A stretch of DNA of 64,000 nucleotides from contig NZ_JALPRD010000002.1 in assembly GCF_023197165.1 (NCBI RefSeq), forward strand, positions 186,001 through 250,000, in the 5' to 3' direction. The DNA comes from Sphingopyxis sp. MSC1_008 (lineage in GTDB: Bacteria > Pseudomonadota > Alphaproteobacteria > Sphingomonadales > Sphingomonadaceae). The notes below the pieces were generated by a model. It ran no database searches. It saw nothing but the letters and a program-made list of their open reading frames with translations, and was not told the DNA's origin. Positions 47,942 through 55,836 of the stretch are shown piece by piece; position 1 is the stretch's first letter; the number at the start of each line of letters is the position of its first letter. A program made the position numbers and the translations under genes.

Positions 47942-48097
47942 ATGAAAGTCGTCGATGACCATGTCGAGGTAACCGAGACCGAGGCGAGCAGCGGTGTGAA
48001 GGGGCATAATGTCCGCTATGTGCTGGCTTTCTCGCTGATTGCAGTGATTATCGTCCTGTCCGCGATCTGGATCATTCCTGCGCTGTTGCAGCCCTGA
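47942..48097 (+). CDS. Small single-pass membrane protein (51 aa)
   Basis: A 51-residue open frame with an ATG preceded by GGAAGGGAAG at good spacing. The N-terminal half is acidic (VVDDHVEVTETEASSGVKGHN) and the C-terminal half is a membrane helix (YVLAFSLIAVIIVLSAIWIIP). I know no family for it. It lies about 75 bp after rnpB and convergent with a secreted-protein gene. The ribosome site, charge distribution and clear helix support a real gene; it may well be missed by length cut-offs. Confidence 0.62.
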   Translation: MKVVDDHVEVTETEASSGVKGHNVRYVLAFSLIAVIIVLSAIWIIPALLQP

Positions 48098-48103
48098 CGA
48101 CCA

Positions 48104-48763
48104 TCATTTCGCCTTGGTGACGCCGACGAGTTCTTCCTCGGCGTCCGGCGTGTCTTCCATATAGATCGTCCGCACCGGACGCTTGAACTTGCGTGTGTAG
48201 AGCTTGTCATAAGTGCGATCCTCGCCCGTTCCGGTGATTTTCAGCAAGGTCGTGATCGTGTCGCCGGTCGCGACATTCCAGCTCATTTCATCGCCGTCAT
48301 GGGCGTAGGTTCGGCTGTACACCTTCGCATCGAGCCCGATCAGCCGCATTCGCGGTCCCGCCTTCGTCGTCGCGGCGCGGTAGCGATAGGTTGCCGACAG
48401 TGCGGTGGTGCCGCCGGTCAGGTCGCGGATCGTCAGCACGCCCTTGCTGATCGTCAGCCCCGCGGGGCCGAGTCGATCGGGCTCGAGCTTGAAATTGCCC
48501 GCCGTCTCGTGGCCGATGTCGACCTCGCCGCGATAGCTGAGCACGACATAGAGGTGCCGCTCGTCGGGGCTGGCGACGACGAAGACGGTGTCCATATTGC
48601 CATCGCCGTTGAGGTCGCCATCGACGCGCGTTTCGATTTCTTGGCCGAGTTCGAGCTGATCGAGAAGAAATTGGTCGCTGACTGGCGGCAGGGTCGAGCG
48701 GTCGTCTGCGGCGTGCGCTATGCCGGACAGCAAAAGCGCGACCAAAAGTGTCAGTTTTCGCAT
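48104..48763 (-). CDS. Exported protein of unknown function with an EF-hand-like loop
   Basis: A 219-residue protein with a signal peptide (cleavage near AHA-AD), so periplasmic or secreted. It has the loop DGDLNGDGNMDTVFVV near residues 48-63, similar to calcium-binding FG-GAP/EF-hand-like loops, followed by predicted beta strands (HLYVVLSYRGEVDIG and so on). I cannot assign a family. It is convergent with the 51-residue membrane protein gene, only seven bases away. Starts at ATG 48763. Confidence 0.72.
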   Translation of the reverse strand: MRKLTLLVALLLSGIAHAADDRSTLPPVSDQFLLDQLELGQEIETRVDGDLNGDGNMDTVFVVASPDERHLYVVLSYRGEVDIGHETAGNFKLEPDRLGPAGLTISKGVLTIRDLTGGTTALSATYRYRAATTKAGPRMRLIGLDAKVYSRTYAHDGDEMSWNVATGDTITTLLKITGTGEDRTYDKLYTRKFKRPVRTIYMEDTPDAEEELVGVTKAK

Positions 48764-48899
48764 CGCCCTTATCTCCCCCTCGATCGGTATCAGATTATCA
48801 GCTGCTACACGCTCGTCCAGCCGCCGTCGGTGACGCGGCGCACAGCGTCCCGGAGCAATGGCGGTTTAGGAGGAAAAGCGGACGCTAGCGCAATCTTAT

Positions 48900-48981
48900 T
48901 TCCCGGCGAAGGCCGGGACCCAGGGCGTTAGAAAGCAGACGTTTGCCAGTCACGCTCTGGACCCCGGCCTTCGCCGGGGAA
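48900..48981. repeat. REP-like inverted repeat (CCCGGCGAAGGCCGGG type)
   Basis: Arms TTCCCGGCGAAGGCCGGGAC and CCCCGGCCTTCGCCGGGGAA are separated by about 40 bases, with inner CAGGGCGT/ACGCTCTGG partly complementary. It resembles the 37613-37699 element. It fills most of the 292-bp gap between greB and the exported-protein gene; nothing else is evident there. Confidence 0.75.
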
Positions 48982-49055
48982 CAGCTCATATCGGTCGCGT
49001 CCAGTCAGTCGCCGTTGAGCGACGATTTGGCGAATGCGTGCGGAGGGACGGAAAA

Positions 49056-49544
49056 TCAGACTGCGGGATAGCCGACCGCGATCACTTCCCACTCTTTCGG
49101 TCCCGCGGGCAGTTGCACCGTGCGCAAATCGCCGATCGCGGCGCCGCGCAGCGCGCGGGCGAGGGGGCTGTTCCAGCCGATCCGGCCTTCGCCTGCCTCG
49201 GCCTCGTCGTCGCCGACCAACGTGACGATGCGCCGCGTATCATCGTCATCGGCGAGTTCGACGGTCGCGCCGAACCAGATGCGGCTCTTGTCGGGCTGCT
49301 CGGCGGGGTCGACGACGCGTGCCGCTTTCATGCGGCGCGCGAGGAAGGAAAGGCGCCGGTCGATCTCGCGCAGCCGCTTGCGGCCATAGATATAATCGCC
49401 ATTCTCACTGCGATCGCCATTGCCCGCCGCCCAGCTGATCACCTCGACCAGCTTCGGCCGCTCGCCGCCGAGCAGCGCGTCATATTCGGTGCGCAGCGCG
49501 GCATAGCCCGCCGGGCTGATGATGTTCGTCTTGTCCCCCGCCAT
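49056..49544 (-). CDS. greB: Transcription elongation factor GreA/GreB family (GreB-like)
   Basis: Rescues backtracked RNA polymerase by stimulating transcript cleavage. It has 162 residues. The N-terminal coiled coil (YAALRTEYDALLGGERPKLVE, then the tip GNGDRSENGDYIYGRKRLREIDRRL) carries the acidic tip residues Asp and Glu in GDRSENGDY. The C-terminal FKBP-like domain has GEGRIGWNSPLARALRGAAIGD. The IYGRKRLREIDRR pattern favours GreB over GreA. The start is six bases after the Slt gene stop, so they probably share a transcript. Confidence 0.9.
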   Translation of the reverse strand: MAGDKTNIISPAGYAALRTEYDALLGGERPKLVEVISWAAGNGDRSENGDYIYGRKRLREIDRRLSFLARRMKAARVVDPAEQPDKSRIWFGATVELADDDDTRRIVTLVGDDEAEAGEGRIGWNSPLARALRGAAIGDLRTVQLPAGPKEWEVIAVGYPAV

Positions 49545-49550
49545 GGCGCG

Positions 49551-51581
49551 TCAGCCGGGCGTGCGTTTGCCGAGGTAGAAGCTCAGCGGCGCCTGCTGCC
49601 GCGACCCGCTGCCATCGCGCAGCGTGTCATAGACGACGGCATTTTCGAGCACGCGTTGGACATAGTTGCGCGTTTCGAAGATCGGGATCGCCTCGATCCA
49701 GTCGACCATTTCGATCCCGCCGCCGCGCGGATCGCCATTGGCGCGCAGCCATTTGTTCACATTGCCGGGACCGGCGTTATACGCCGCGACTGCGAGCGGA
49801 TAGCTGCCGCCGAAATAGCGGAGCATCTGCTGAAAATAGGTCGATCCCAGCATCATATTGTAATTGGTGTCGGTGGTCAGCGACCCGGCGTCGTAGCTCA
49901 TGCCAAGCTTGCCCGCGACTTCTCGCGCGGTGCCCGGCATCAACTGCATCATCCCGCGCGCGCCGGCGTGGCTGATCGCCTGCCGGTCGAACTGGCTTTC
50001 CTGCCGCGTGATCGCATGGATGAACGTCCAGTTGCTTTCATGCCCGGCAGGGACGCGCACCGTCGGGAAACCCGACACCTCGACGGCATCGAGGCTGTTC
50101 GCCTGCGCGCTGCGGCCGATCATCACGCCAAGATCGGGACGCCCGATCTGCGACGCGAGCTTGCCCGCAAGAACATGGTCGGCGGGCGAGGTCGCCTGTT
50201 GTGCAAGCGCGCGCAGGAACTGCGACTGTTCGCGCCACGCGCCGATTTCACCCAGCGCGCGTGCGGCGCGCACCAGCCGGTCGTCCTCGAACTCGCGGCG
50301 CTCGTCATTGCTGACCTGAGTGGTCGGATCGGGGGTCGGCTTGGGCTGCGGGCGGTTCAGCCGCTCAAGCGACAACTGGCCGTAGAATTGGTCATAATGC
50401 TGCGCGGCATCGGTGAAATGCGCATTCGCTGTCGCGCGGTCGCCCGCCGCCAGCGCCGCGCGGCCGGCCCAGTAAAAGCCTTTCGTCCGCGTCTGCGCCG
50501 AGCGCGCGGCTTCGCCATAGGCGCGATAGAGGCGCACGGCCTCGGCGGGACGACGCAGGTCGCGATAGGCAAGCTGCCCGGCGAGCCATGCGAGCGAGGT
50601 ATAATCGTCGCGCACGCTAAGCGAGGTCTCGCGGATCACCGTGCCGGGCGCGAAGGCGTCGTCGAGCTGGCGCGCGATATTATAGGCGGTCGTCTTGTCG
50701 CCGCCATCGCTCGCCTGCCGCGCGTTGGTGAGCAGCGTTTCGAGCCATTCCTCGGGATCGGTCGGCGCCTTCGCCAGCGAGCGCGGCGCCGCGAGCAGCG
50801 CGCGCGCTTCGCCGACGCGGCCCGCCTTGCGCAGCCAGGTCGCCTTGTCGGTGATATAGCCCGCGTCGGTGCGGGTCAGCGCCGGGTTGGCGCTTTCGGC
50901 GGCCGATGCCTGAAAGGCCGCGTCGACCGAGGCGTTGCGCATCGCGAGCCGTGCCGCAAACACGTTGCGCTTGTCGGGCGAGGTATAGGCGAGCTGGCGG
51001 CCCGCAGCGGCGGTGGCGCCAAGCCAGAGCAGCCGGTCCATCCGCGCGTCATGGTCGGCGGGGGTGATCGCGCCGGGGAACATGCTGAGCGCGCGGCTCG
51101 TTTCATAATCGTCGAGCGGCCCGCTCGTCCACGCGCGGCGAACCGCCGCGGCGGCATCCTCGCGGCGGCCCGACGCGTTGAGCGCGAGCGCATAGCGGAG
51201 CTGCCCGCTCGCGGTCTGCGGCGGATAGGTTTGGAAATAGGCGAGGGTGCGCCGCGGGTCGTAGCTGTCGAGCGAGATGGCTTTTTCGGCGCGCGTGCGC
51301 ATCTTTTCGCTGTCAGGCCAGCCTTTGTTCGCCATCAGGAAGCGCGAAAGCTGGTCGAACGAGGCGCCGGTGTTTGCCGTCAGCCGCCGCCATTCCATCA
51401 CCGCATCGCCGACCGAACTTGTCGAAGGCGGCGGACCCGACGTCGCCGCCAGACCCATCTGGGCGCGATACCAGGCCATTTGTTCGGGAGTGAGTTCGCT
51501 GGCATGCGCGGTGGTCGGAATGAGGAGGGCCGCGGCGAGCGCGAGGCGGGAGATACGGGTCAGCGAGGTCATAGCTGCCAT
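49551..51581 (-). CDS. Soluble lytic murein transglycosylase (Slt70-like)
   Basis: Cleaves peptidoglycan glycan strands with formation of 1,6-anhydro ends in the periplasm. It has 676 residues. A signal peptide (cleavage near AHA-SE) is followed by a long helical U-shaped superhelix domain (about residues 30-470). The catalytic SLT domain comes at the C-terminus, with the Glu in HAITRQESQFD, then SHAGARGMMQLMPGTAREVA, YNMMLGSTYFQQML and AVAAYNAGPGNVNKWL. The ATG at 51581 has AAGGAG at long spacing; 51572 is an alternative. Divergent from dapA. Confidence 0.93.
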   Translation of the reverse strand: MAAMTSLTRISRLALAAALLIPTTAHASELTPEQMAWYRAQMGLAATSGPPPSTSSVGDAVMEWRRLTANTGASFDQLSRFLMANKGWPDSEKMRTRAEKAISLDSYDPRRTLAYFQTYPPQTASGQLRYALALNASGRREDAAAAVRRAWTSGPLDDYETSRALSMFPGAITPADHDARMDRLLWLGATAAAGRQLAYTSPDKRNVFAARLAMRNASVDAAFQASAAESANPALTRTDAGYITDKATWLRKAGRVGEARALLAAPRSLAKAPTDPEEWLETLLTNARQASDGGDKTTAYNIARQLDDAFAPGTVIRETSLSVRDDYTSLAWLAGQLAYRDLRRPAEAVRLYRAYGEAARSAQTRTKGFYWAGRAALAAGDRATANAHFTDAAQHYDQFYGQLSLERLNRPQPKPTPDPTTQVSNDERREFEDDRLVRAARALGEIGAWREQSQFLRALAQQATSPADHVLAGKLASQIGRPDLGVMIGRSAQANSLDAVEVSGFPTVRVPAGHESNWTFIHAITRQESQFDRQAISHAGARGMMQLMPGTAREVAGKLGMSYDAGSLTTDTNYNMMLGSTYFQQMLRYFGGSYPLAVAAYNAGPGNVNKWLRANGDPRGGGIEMVDWIEAIPIFETRNYVQRVLENAVVYDTLRDGSGSRQQAPLSFYLGKRTPG

Positions 51582-51681
51582 AGTAATGCCAAACTCCTTG
51601 CGGGGCGCTGAATAGACGTCCAATAGCGGCGCGCTGGCCGGATTCTATCGGTCACAGTGGGGTATTGTAAAGGAGCGGAGC

Positions 51682-52557
51682 ATGTTTTCGGGGTCGATTC
51701 CCGCTTTGGTGACGCCATTTCGCGATGGGGCGTTCGACGCTCCGGCCTTCGCACGCCTTGTCGATTGGCAGATCAAAGAAGGGACCAGCGCGCTGGTTCC
51801 GTGCGGAACGACCGGCGAAAGCCCGACGCTCGGCTACGACGAACATTATCAGGTGATCGACAGCTGCATCGAGGCGGCGGCGGGACGCGTTCCCGTGATC
51901 GCGGGCTGCGGGTCGAACGACACCGCGACCGCCATCCGGCATATGCGCCATGCGCAGGCGGCCGGCGCGACCGCGGCGCTGATCGTCGCGCCTTATTATA
52001 ACCGGCCGAGCCAGGCCGGTATGATCGCGCATTTCCAGGCGCTTGCCGACGCCAGCGACCTGCCGATCGTCGTCTATAACGTCCCCAGCCGCACCGTCGC
52101 CGACATCAGCGCCGAGACGATGTGCAAGCTCGCCGAAATCCCGAGCGTCGTCGCGATCAAGGATGCAAGCGGCGACCTTGCCCGTGTCACCGAGCAACGC
52201 GCGGGCGCCGGAGCAGATTTCTGCCAGCTCAGCGGCAACGACGATCTCTGGCTGCCGCATGCTGTGATGGGCGGCGCCGGGTGCATATCGGTCACCGCCA
52301 ATGTCGCGCCGCGCCTGTGCGCCGATTTCGCCGCCGCCGCCGCCGCGGGCGACTGGGCGCGCGCTCTGGTGCTGCACGACCGGCTGTTCGATCTGCACAA
52401 GGCGATGTTCTCCGACACCTCGCCGGGGCCGGTTAAATATGCGCTGTCGCGGATCCACGACTGGTTTTCGCCCGAAGTGCGCCTACCTATCATTCCGGCG
52501 AACGATGCATCGCGCGCCGCCGTCGATGCCGCGCTGTCCGCGGCCGGAGTAATCTAG
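51682..52557 (+). CDS. dapA: 4-hydroxy-tetrahydrodipicolinate synthase
   Basis: Condenses pyruvate with aspartate semialdehyde in lysine and diaminopimelate synthesis. It has 291 residues, normal length. The N-terminal [10 protein letters not shown] is typical. [12 protein letters not shown] is the substrate loop, the catalytic Tyr lies in [10 protein letters not shown] and the Schiff-base Lys in [10 protein letters not shown] near residue 161. [11 protein letters not shown] and the ligand loop are intact. The AAAGGAG ribosome site precedes ATG 51682. smpB follows nine bases on. Confidence 0.97.
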   Translation: MFSGSIPALVTPFRDGAFDAPAFARLVDWQIKEGTSALVPCGTTGESPTLGYDEHYQVIDSCIEAAAGRVPVIAGCGSNDTATAIRHMRHAQAAGATAALIVAPYYNRPSQAGMIAHFQALADASDLPIVVYNVPSRTVADISAETMCKLAEIPSVVAIKDASGDLARVTEQRAGAGADFCQLSGNDDLWLPHAVMGGAGCISVTANVAPRLCADFAAAAAAGDWARALVLHDRLFDLHKAMFSDTSPGPVKYALSRIHDWFSPEVRLPIIPANDASRAAVDAALSAAGVI

Positions 52558-52565
52558 GTCCCGAA

Positions 52566-53051
52566 ATGGCTCGTCCCCAGTCCGCCGCCGAATTCGACAA
52601 GAAGAAAGTCGTCGCCGAGAACCGGCGCGCGCGGTTCGACTTTGCCATCGACGAGGTGTTCGAGGCGGGGATTGCGTTGCAAGGGACCGAGGTCAAGTCG
52701 CTGCGCTTTGGCGAAGGGACGATTGCGGAGAGCTACGCCGAGGTAAAGGGGCACGAGGTGTGGCTGGTGAACAGCAATATCCCCGAATTCAGCCACGGCA
52801 ACCGGCACAATCATGAACCCAAGCGGCCGCGCAAGCTGTTGCTCAGCGGCCGCGAGATTAACAAGATGCACGCCGCGGTCGCGCGGCAGGGGATGACGCT
52901 TGTCCCGCTGTCGATCTATTTCAACAGCCGCGGCCGCGCCAAGGTCGAACTGGCGATTGCCAAGGGCAAGAAAGCGCACGACAAGCGCGAGTCGATCAAG
53001 GAGCGCGACTGGAAGCGCGACAAGCAGCGGCTGATGAAGGACCGCGGATGA
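52566..53051 (+). CDS. smpB: SsrA-binding protein SmpB
   Basis: Binds tmRNA and takes part in rescue of stalled ribosomes. It has 161 residues, normal. The blocks [45 protein letters not shown] and [21 protein letters not shown], with a basic C-terminal tail ([25 protein letters not shown]), are all intact. It overlaps the DUF2062 gene by 4 bp. The tmRNA itself is not in the window. Confidence 0.98.
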   Translation: MARPQSAAEFDKKKVVAENRRARFDFAIDEVFEAGIALQGTEVKSLRFGEGTIAESYAEVKGHEVWLVNSNIPEFSHGNRHNHEPKRPRKLLLSGREINKMHAAVARQGMTLVPLSIYFNSRGRAKVELAIAKGKKAHDKRESIKERDWKRDKQRLMKDRG

Positions 53052-53659
53052 GCGGCAGCCCTCGCGACAAGGCGGCAGTGATGAACTGGATCCGCCGCAA
53101 CTCGCCGACGCGCGAGGAATTGCTCGCGAGCCGTTTCGTCAAGCCGTTTGCCCATAGGGTCGCGCACAGCCATTTGTGGCGCTTCACCCGCACCTCGGTC
53201 CCGCGCGGGACCGCGCTCGGGCTGTTCGTCGGCATCTTTTTCCTGATCCCCGGGGTGCAGATTCTGGGCGTCGCGCTGCTCGCGCTGCCGTTCCGCGCCA
53301 ATATCCCGATCGGCGCGGCGATGACTTTCCTGTCGAACCCGGTGACGACGCCGTTCATCATCATCGCGTCGGTGTGGCTCGGCGACTGGCTGTTCGGGCT
53401 GCACGCCAACAGCGCGACCTTCTCGGCGATGATCGAGCATGGCGCGTCGGCGGGCGAGTGGGTGCGCTGGGTCTTTTCCGACGCCGCGCCCGCGATGCTC
53501 GCCGGGCTGTTCGTCATTTCGGTCGTCTCCGCCGTCGTCGGCTACATCCTCGCCTCGATCTTCTGGGATAACTGGATTCGCCTCCGCTGGCGGCGCAAAC
53601 TGGCGCGGGCGCGCGACCAACGACATGAGGCATCGACCAGCGACGCCGCGGCCGGTTGA
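53048..53659 (+). CDS. DUF2062 membrane protein
   Basis: A 203-residue inner-membrane protein of the DUF2062 family with unknown function. The N-terminal region ([37 protein letters not shown]) contains the family pattern, and [27 protein letters not shown] is the second membrane segment. A third lies near [16 protein letters not shown]. The C-terminus is basic and cytosolic. Overlap with smpB indicates coexpression; the dapA-smpB-DUF2062 order is common in alphaproteobacteria. Confidence 0.9.
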   Translation: MSGSPRDKAAVMNWIRRNSPTREELLASRFVKPFAHRVAHSHLWRFTRTSVPRGTALGLFVGIFFLIPGVQILGVALLALPFRANIPIGAAMTFLSNPVTTPFIIIASVWLGDWLFGLHANSATFSAMIEHGASAGEWVRWVFSDAAPAMLAGLFVISVVSAVVGYILASIFWDNWIRLRWRRKLARARDQRHEASTSDAAAG

Positions 53660-53755
53660 ACCCCCAAACAGCAGGCGTATAGCTGTCGCATCGCTAATCT
53701 GTGCCGTGCATGCGCGGGGCGGATTTTCGCTTCATATTGAAAACTGGGGAATATC

Positions 53756-55813
53756 ATGACTCTGCATATTTCTTCGCGCCTGATGGCGACAGCCGCGCTT
53801 GGGGCGCTGATGCTTGCCGCCGTTCCGGCGACCGCAAAGGAAAAGGCCGCCGCCGCGCCCGCCGCCGAAACGACCGCCAAGCCCGAGATCGGCGATTTCG
53901 GCTTCGACCTCAACGGCATGGACAAGACCGTCCAGCCCGGCGACGACTTCTATGCCTATGCCAACGGCACTTGGGCAAAGAACGCACAAATCCCAGCCGA
54001 CAAGTCGAACTATGGCATGTTCACCGCGCTCGCCGACCTGTCGCAAAAGCGCACGCGCGAAATCCTCGACGTCGCAAAGGGCGATCCCAGCAGCATGATC
54101 GGCCGCGCCTATTCGTCGTACCTCGACACGGCGGCGGTCGAGGCGAAGGGCCTCGCCCCGATCCAGCCGTGGCTGACCAAGGTCCGCGCGGTCGACAAGG
54201 CCGGCCTCGCGAAGCTGCTGTCCGAAGCCGACCGCAGCGGTATCCAGCATTTCTTCGGCGGCTATGTCGGCCAGGACGACAAGAATCCCGACGTCTATAT
54301 CTACACGATGTTCCAGGGCGGCATCGGCATGCCCGACCGCGATTTCTATCTGAAGGACGGCGAACGCAATACCAAGCTGCAGGTGGCCTACCTCAAGCAC
54401 CTCGAAAATGTCCTGACGCTCGCGGGTGAAAAGGATGCCGCGCCGCGCGCTAAGGCGATCTATGATTTCGAAAAGCAGATCGCGACCGTCCACTGGGACA
54501 AGAATGACAGCAGCGACGCGACCAAAGTCTATAACAAGATGACGATCGCCGAGCTTGCCAAGGCGGCGCCGGGCTTCGACTGGCAGGCGTTCATTCGCGG
54601 TATCGGCGTCAACGAGGATTCGATCCTCGTCTCGCAGCCGAGCGCCTTCACCGGCGAGGCCAAGCTGCTCGCCGACGCGCCGATCGGGGTGATCCGCGAC
54701 GCGCTGATCGTGCGCAGCCTCGACGGCTTCTCGGGCGTGCTGCCCGATGCGGTCGCGCAGGAAGCCTTCTCCTTCTATGGCACCGCATTGTCGGGCACGC
54801 CGCAGATGCAGGAACGCTGGAAGCGCGCGGTCGACTTCACCACGAACAATATGGGTGAGGCCGTCGGCCAGGATTATGTCGCGAAATATTTCCCGCCCGA
54901 AACCAAGGCGGCGATGGACGTGCTCGTCAAGAATGTGCTCGCCGCGCTCGACACGCGCATCGGCAATCTGACGTGGATGCAGCCCGGAACGAAGGTGAAG
55001 GCGAAGAAGAAGCTCGCCAGCTTCACCACCAAGATCGGCTATCCCGACCGTTGGAAGGATTATAGCAAGCTCGAAATCCGCGGCGACGACCTGTTCGGCA
55101 ACCAGCTGCGCGCCAACCAGTTCGCGCACGACGACAATGTCAGCCGCCTCGGCGGTCCGATCCGCCGCTGGGAATGGGGGATGACCCCGATGGAGGTCAA
55201 CGCCTACGCCAACTTCGGGATGAACGAGATCGTCTTCCCCGCCGCGATCCTTCAGCCGCCCTTCTTCGATCCGCACGCCGACGCCGCGGTCAACTATGGC
55301 GGCATCGGCGCGGTGATCGGCCACGAGATCAGCCATCACTTCGACGACCAGGGCGCGAAATATGACGAGACGGGCAAGCTTGCCGACTGGTGGACCCCGG
55401 CCGACGTCGCGGCGTTCGAAGCCGCGGGCAAGGCGCTGATCGCGCAATATGACGCCTATGAGGTGCTTCCCGGCGAAAAGCTCGACGGCACCTTCACGCT
55501 CGGCGAAAATATCGGCGATCTCGCAGGCCTGACGATCGCCTATGACGCTTACAAGAAGTCGCTCGGCGGCAAGGAAGCGCCGGTGATCGACGGGCTGACC
55601 GGCGACCAGCGCTTCTTCCTCGGCTGGGCGCAGGTGTGGCGCCGCAACTATCGCGAGCAGAATCTGTCGCAGCGGATCACCACCGATCCGCATTCGCCCT
55701 CGATCCAGCGGACTTGGGTGTCGCGCAATCTTGACCCTTGGTATAAGGCGTATCAGATCAAGCAGGGTCAGAAGCTCTATCTCGAGCCGAAAGACCGCGT
55801 CCGCATCTGGTGA
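53756..55813 (+). CDS. M13-family zinc metallopeptidase (neprilysin/PepO type)
   Basis: A 685-residue endopeptidase with a signal peptide (cleavage near ATA-KE), so probably periplasmic. The zinc site is HEISH at residues 523-527 (in VIGHEISHHFDDQG) with the third ligand Glu in GENIGDLAGL. The M13 N-terminal block GDDFYAYANGTWAKN and the substrate loop VNAYANFGMNEIVFPAAILQPPFF are intact. The C-terminal family ending RVRIW is present. It is close to cckA (24 bp) but the two roles are unrelated as far as known. Confidence 0.94.
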   Translation: MTLHISSRLMATAALGALMLAAVPATAKEKAAAAPAAETTAKPEIGDFGFDLNGMDKTVQPGDDFYAYANGTWAKNAQIPADKSNYGMFTALADLSQKRTREILDVAKGDPSSMIGRAYSSYLDTAAVEAKGLAPIQPWLTKVRAVDKAGLAKLLSEADRSGIQHFFGGYVGQDDKNPDVYIYTMFQGGIGMPDRDFYLKDGERNTKLQVAYLKHLENVLTLAGEKDAAPRAKAIYDFEKQIATVHWDKNDSSDATKVYNKMTIAELAKAAPGFDWQAFIRGIGVNEDSILVSQPSAFTGEAKLLADAPIGVIRDALIVRSLDGFSGVLPDAVAQEAFSFYGTALSGTPQMQERWKRAVDFTTNNMGEAVGQDYVAKYFPPETKAAMDVLVKNVLAALDTRIGNLTWMQPGTKVKAKKKLASFTTKIGYPDRWKDYSKLEIRGDDLFGNQLRANQFAHDDNVSRLGGPIRRWEWGMTPMEVNAYANFGMNEIVFPAAILQPPFFDPHADAAVNYGGIGAVIGHEISHHFDDQGAKYDETGKLADWWTPADVAAFEAAGKALIAQYDAYEVLPGEKLDGTFTLGENIGDLAGLTIAYDAYKKSLGGKEAPVIDGLTGDQRFFLGWAQVWRRNYREQNLSQRITTDPHSPSIQRTWVSRNLDPWYKAYQIKQGQKLYLEPKDRVRIW

Positions 55814-55836
55814 TGCACTAACTGGAAAGTCCATCA

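Noticed and set aside
49038-51611. An 857-codon open frame on the plus strand opposite greB and the lytic transglycosylase
   Set aside because: Spans two recognised genes in antisense and has no recognisable domain; a codon-bias artefact.
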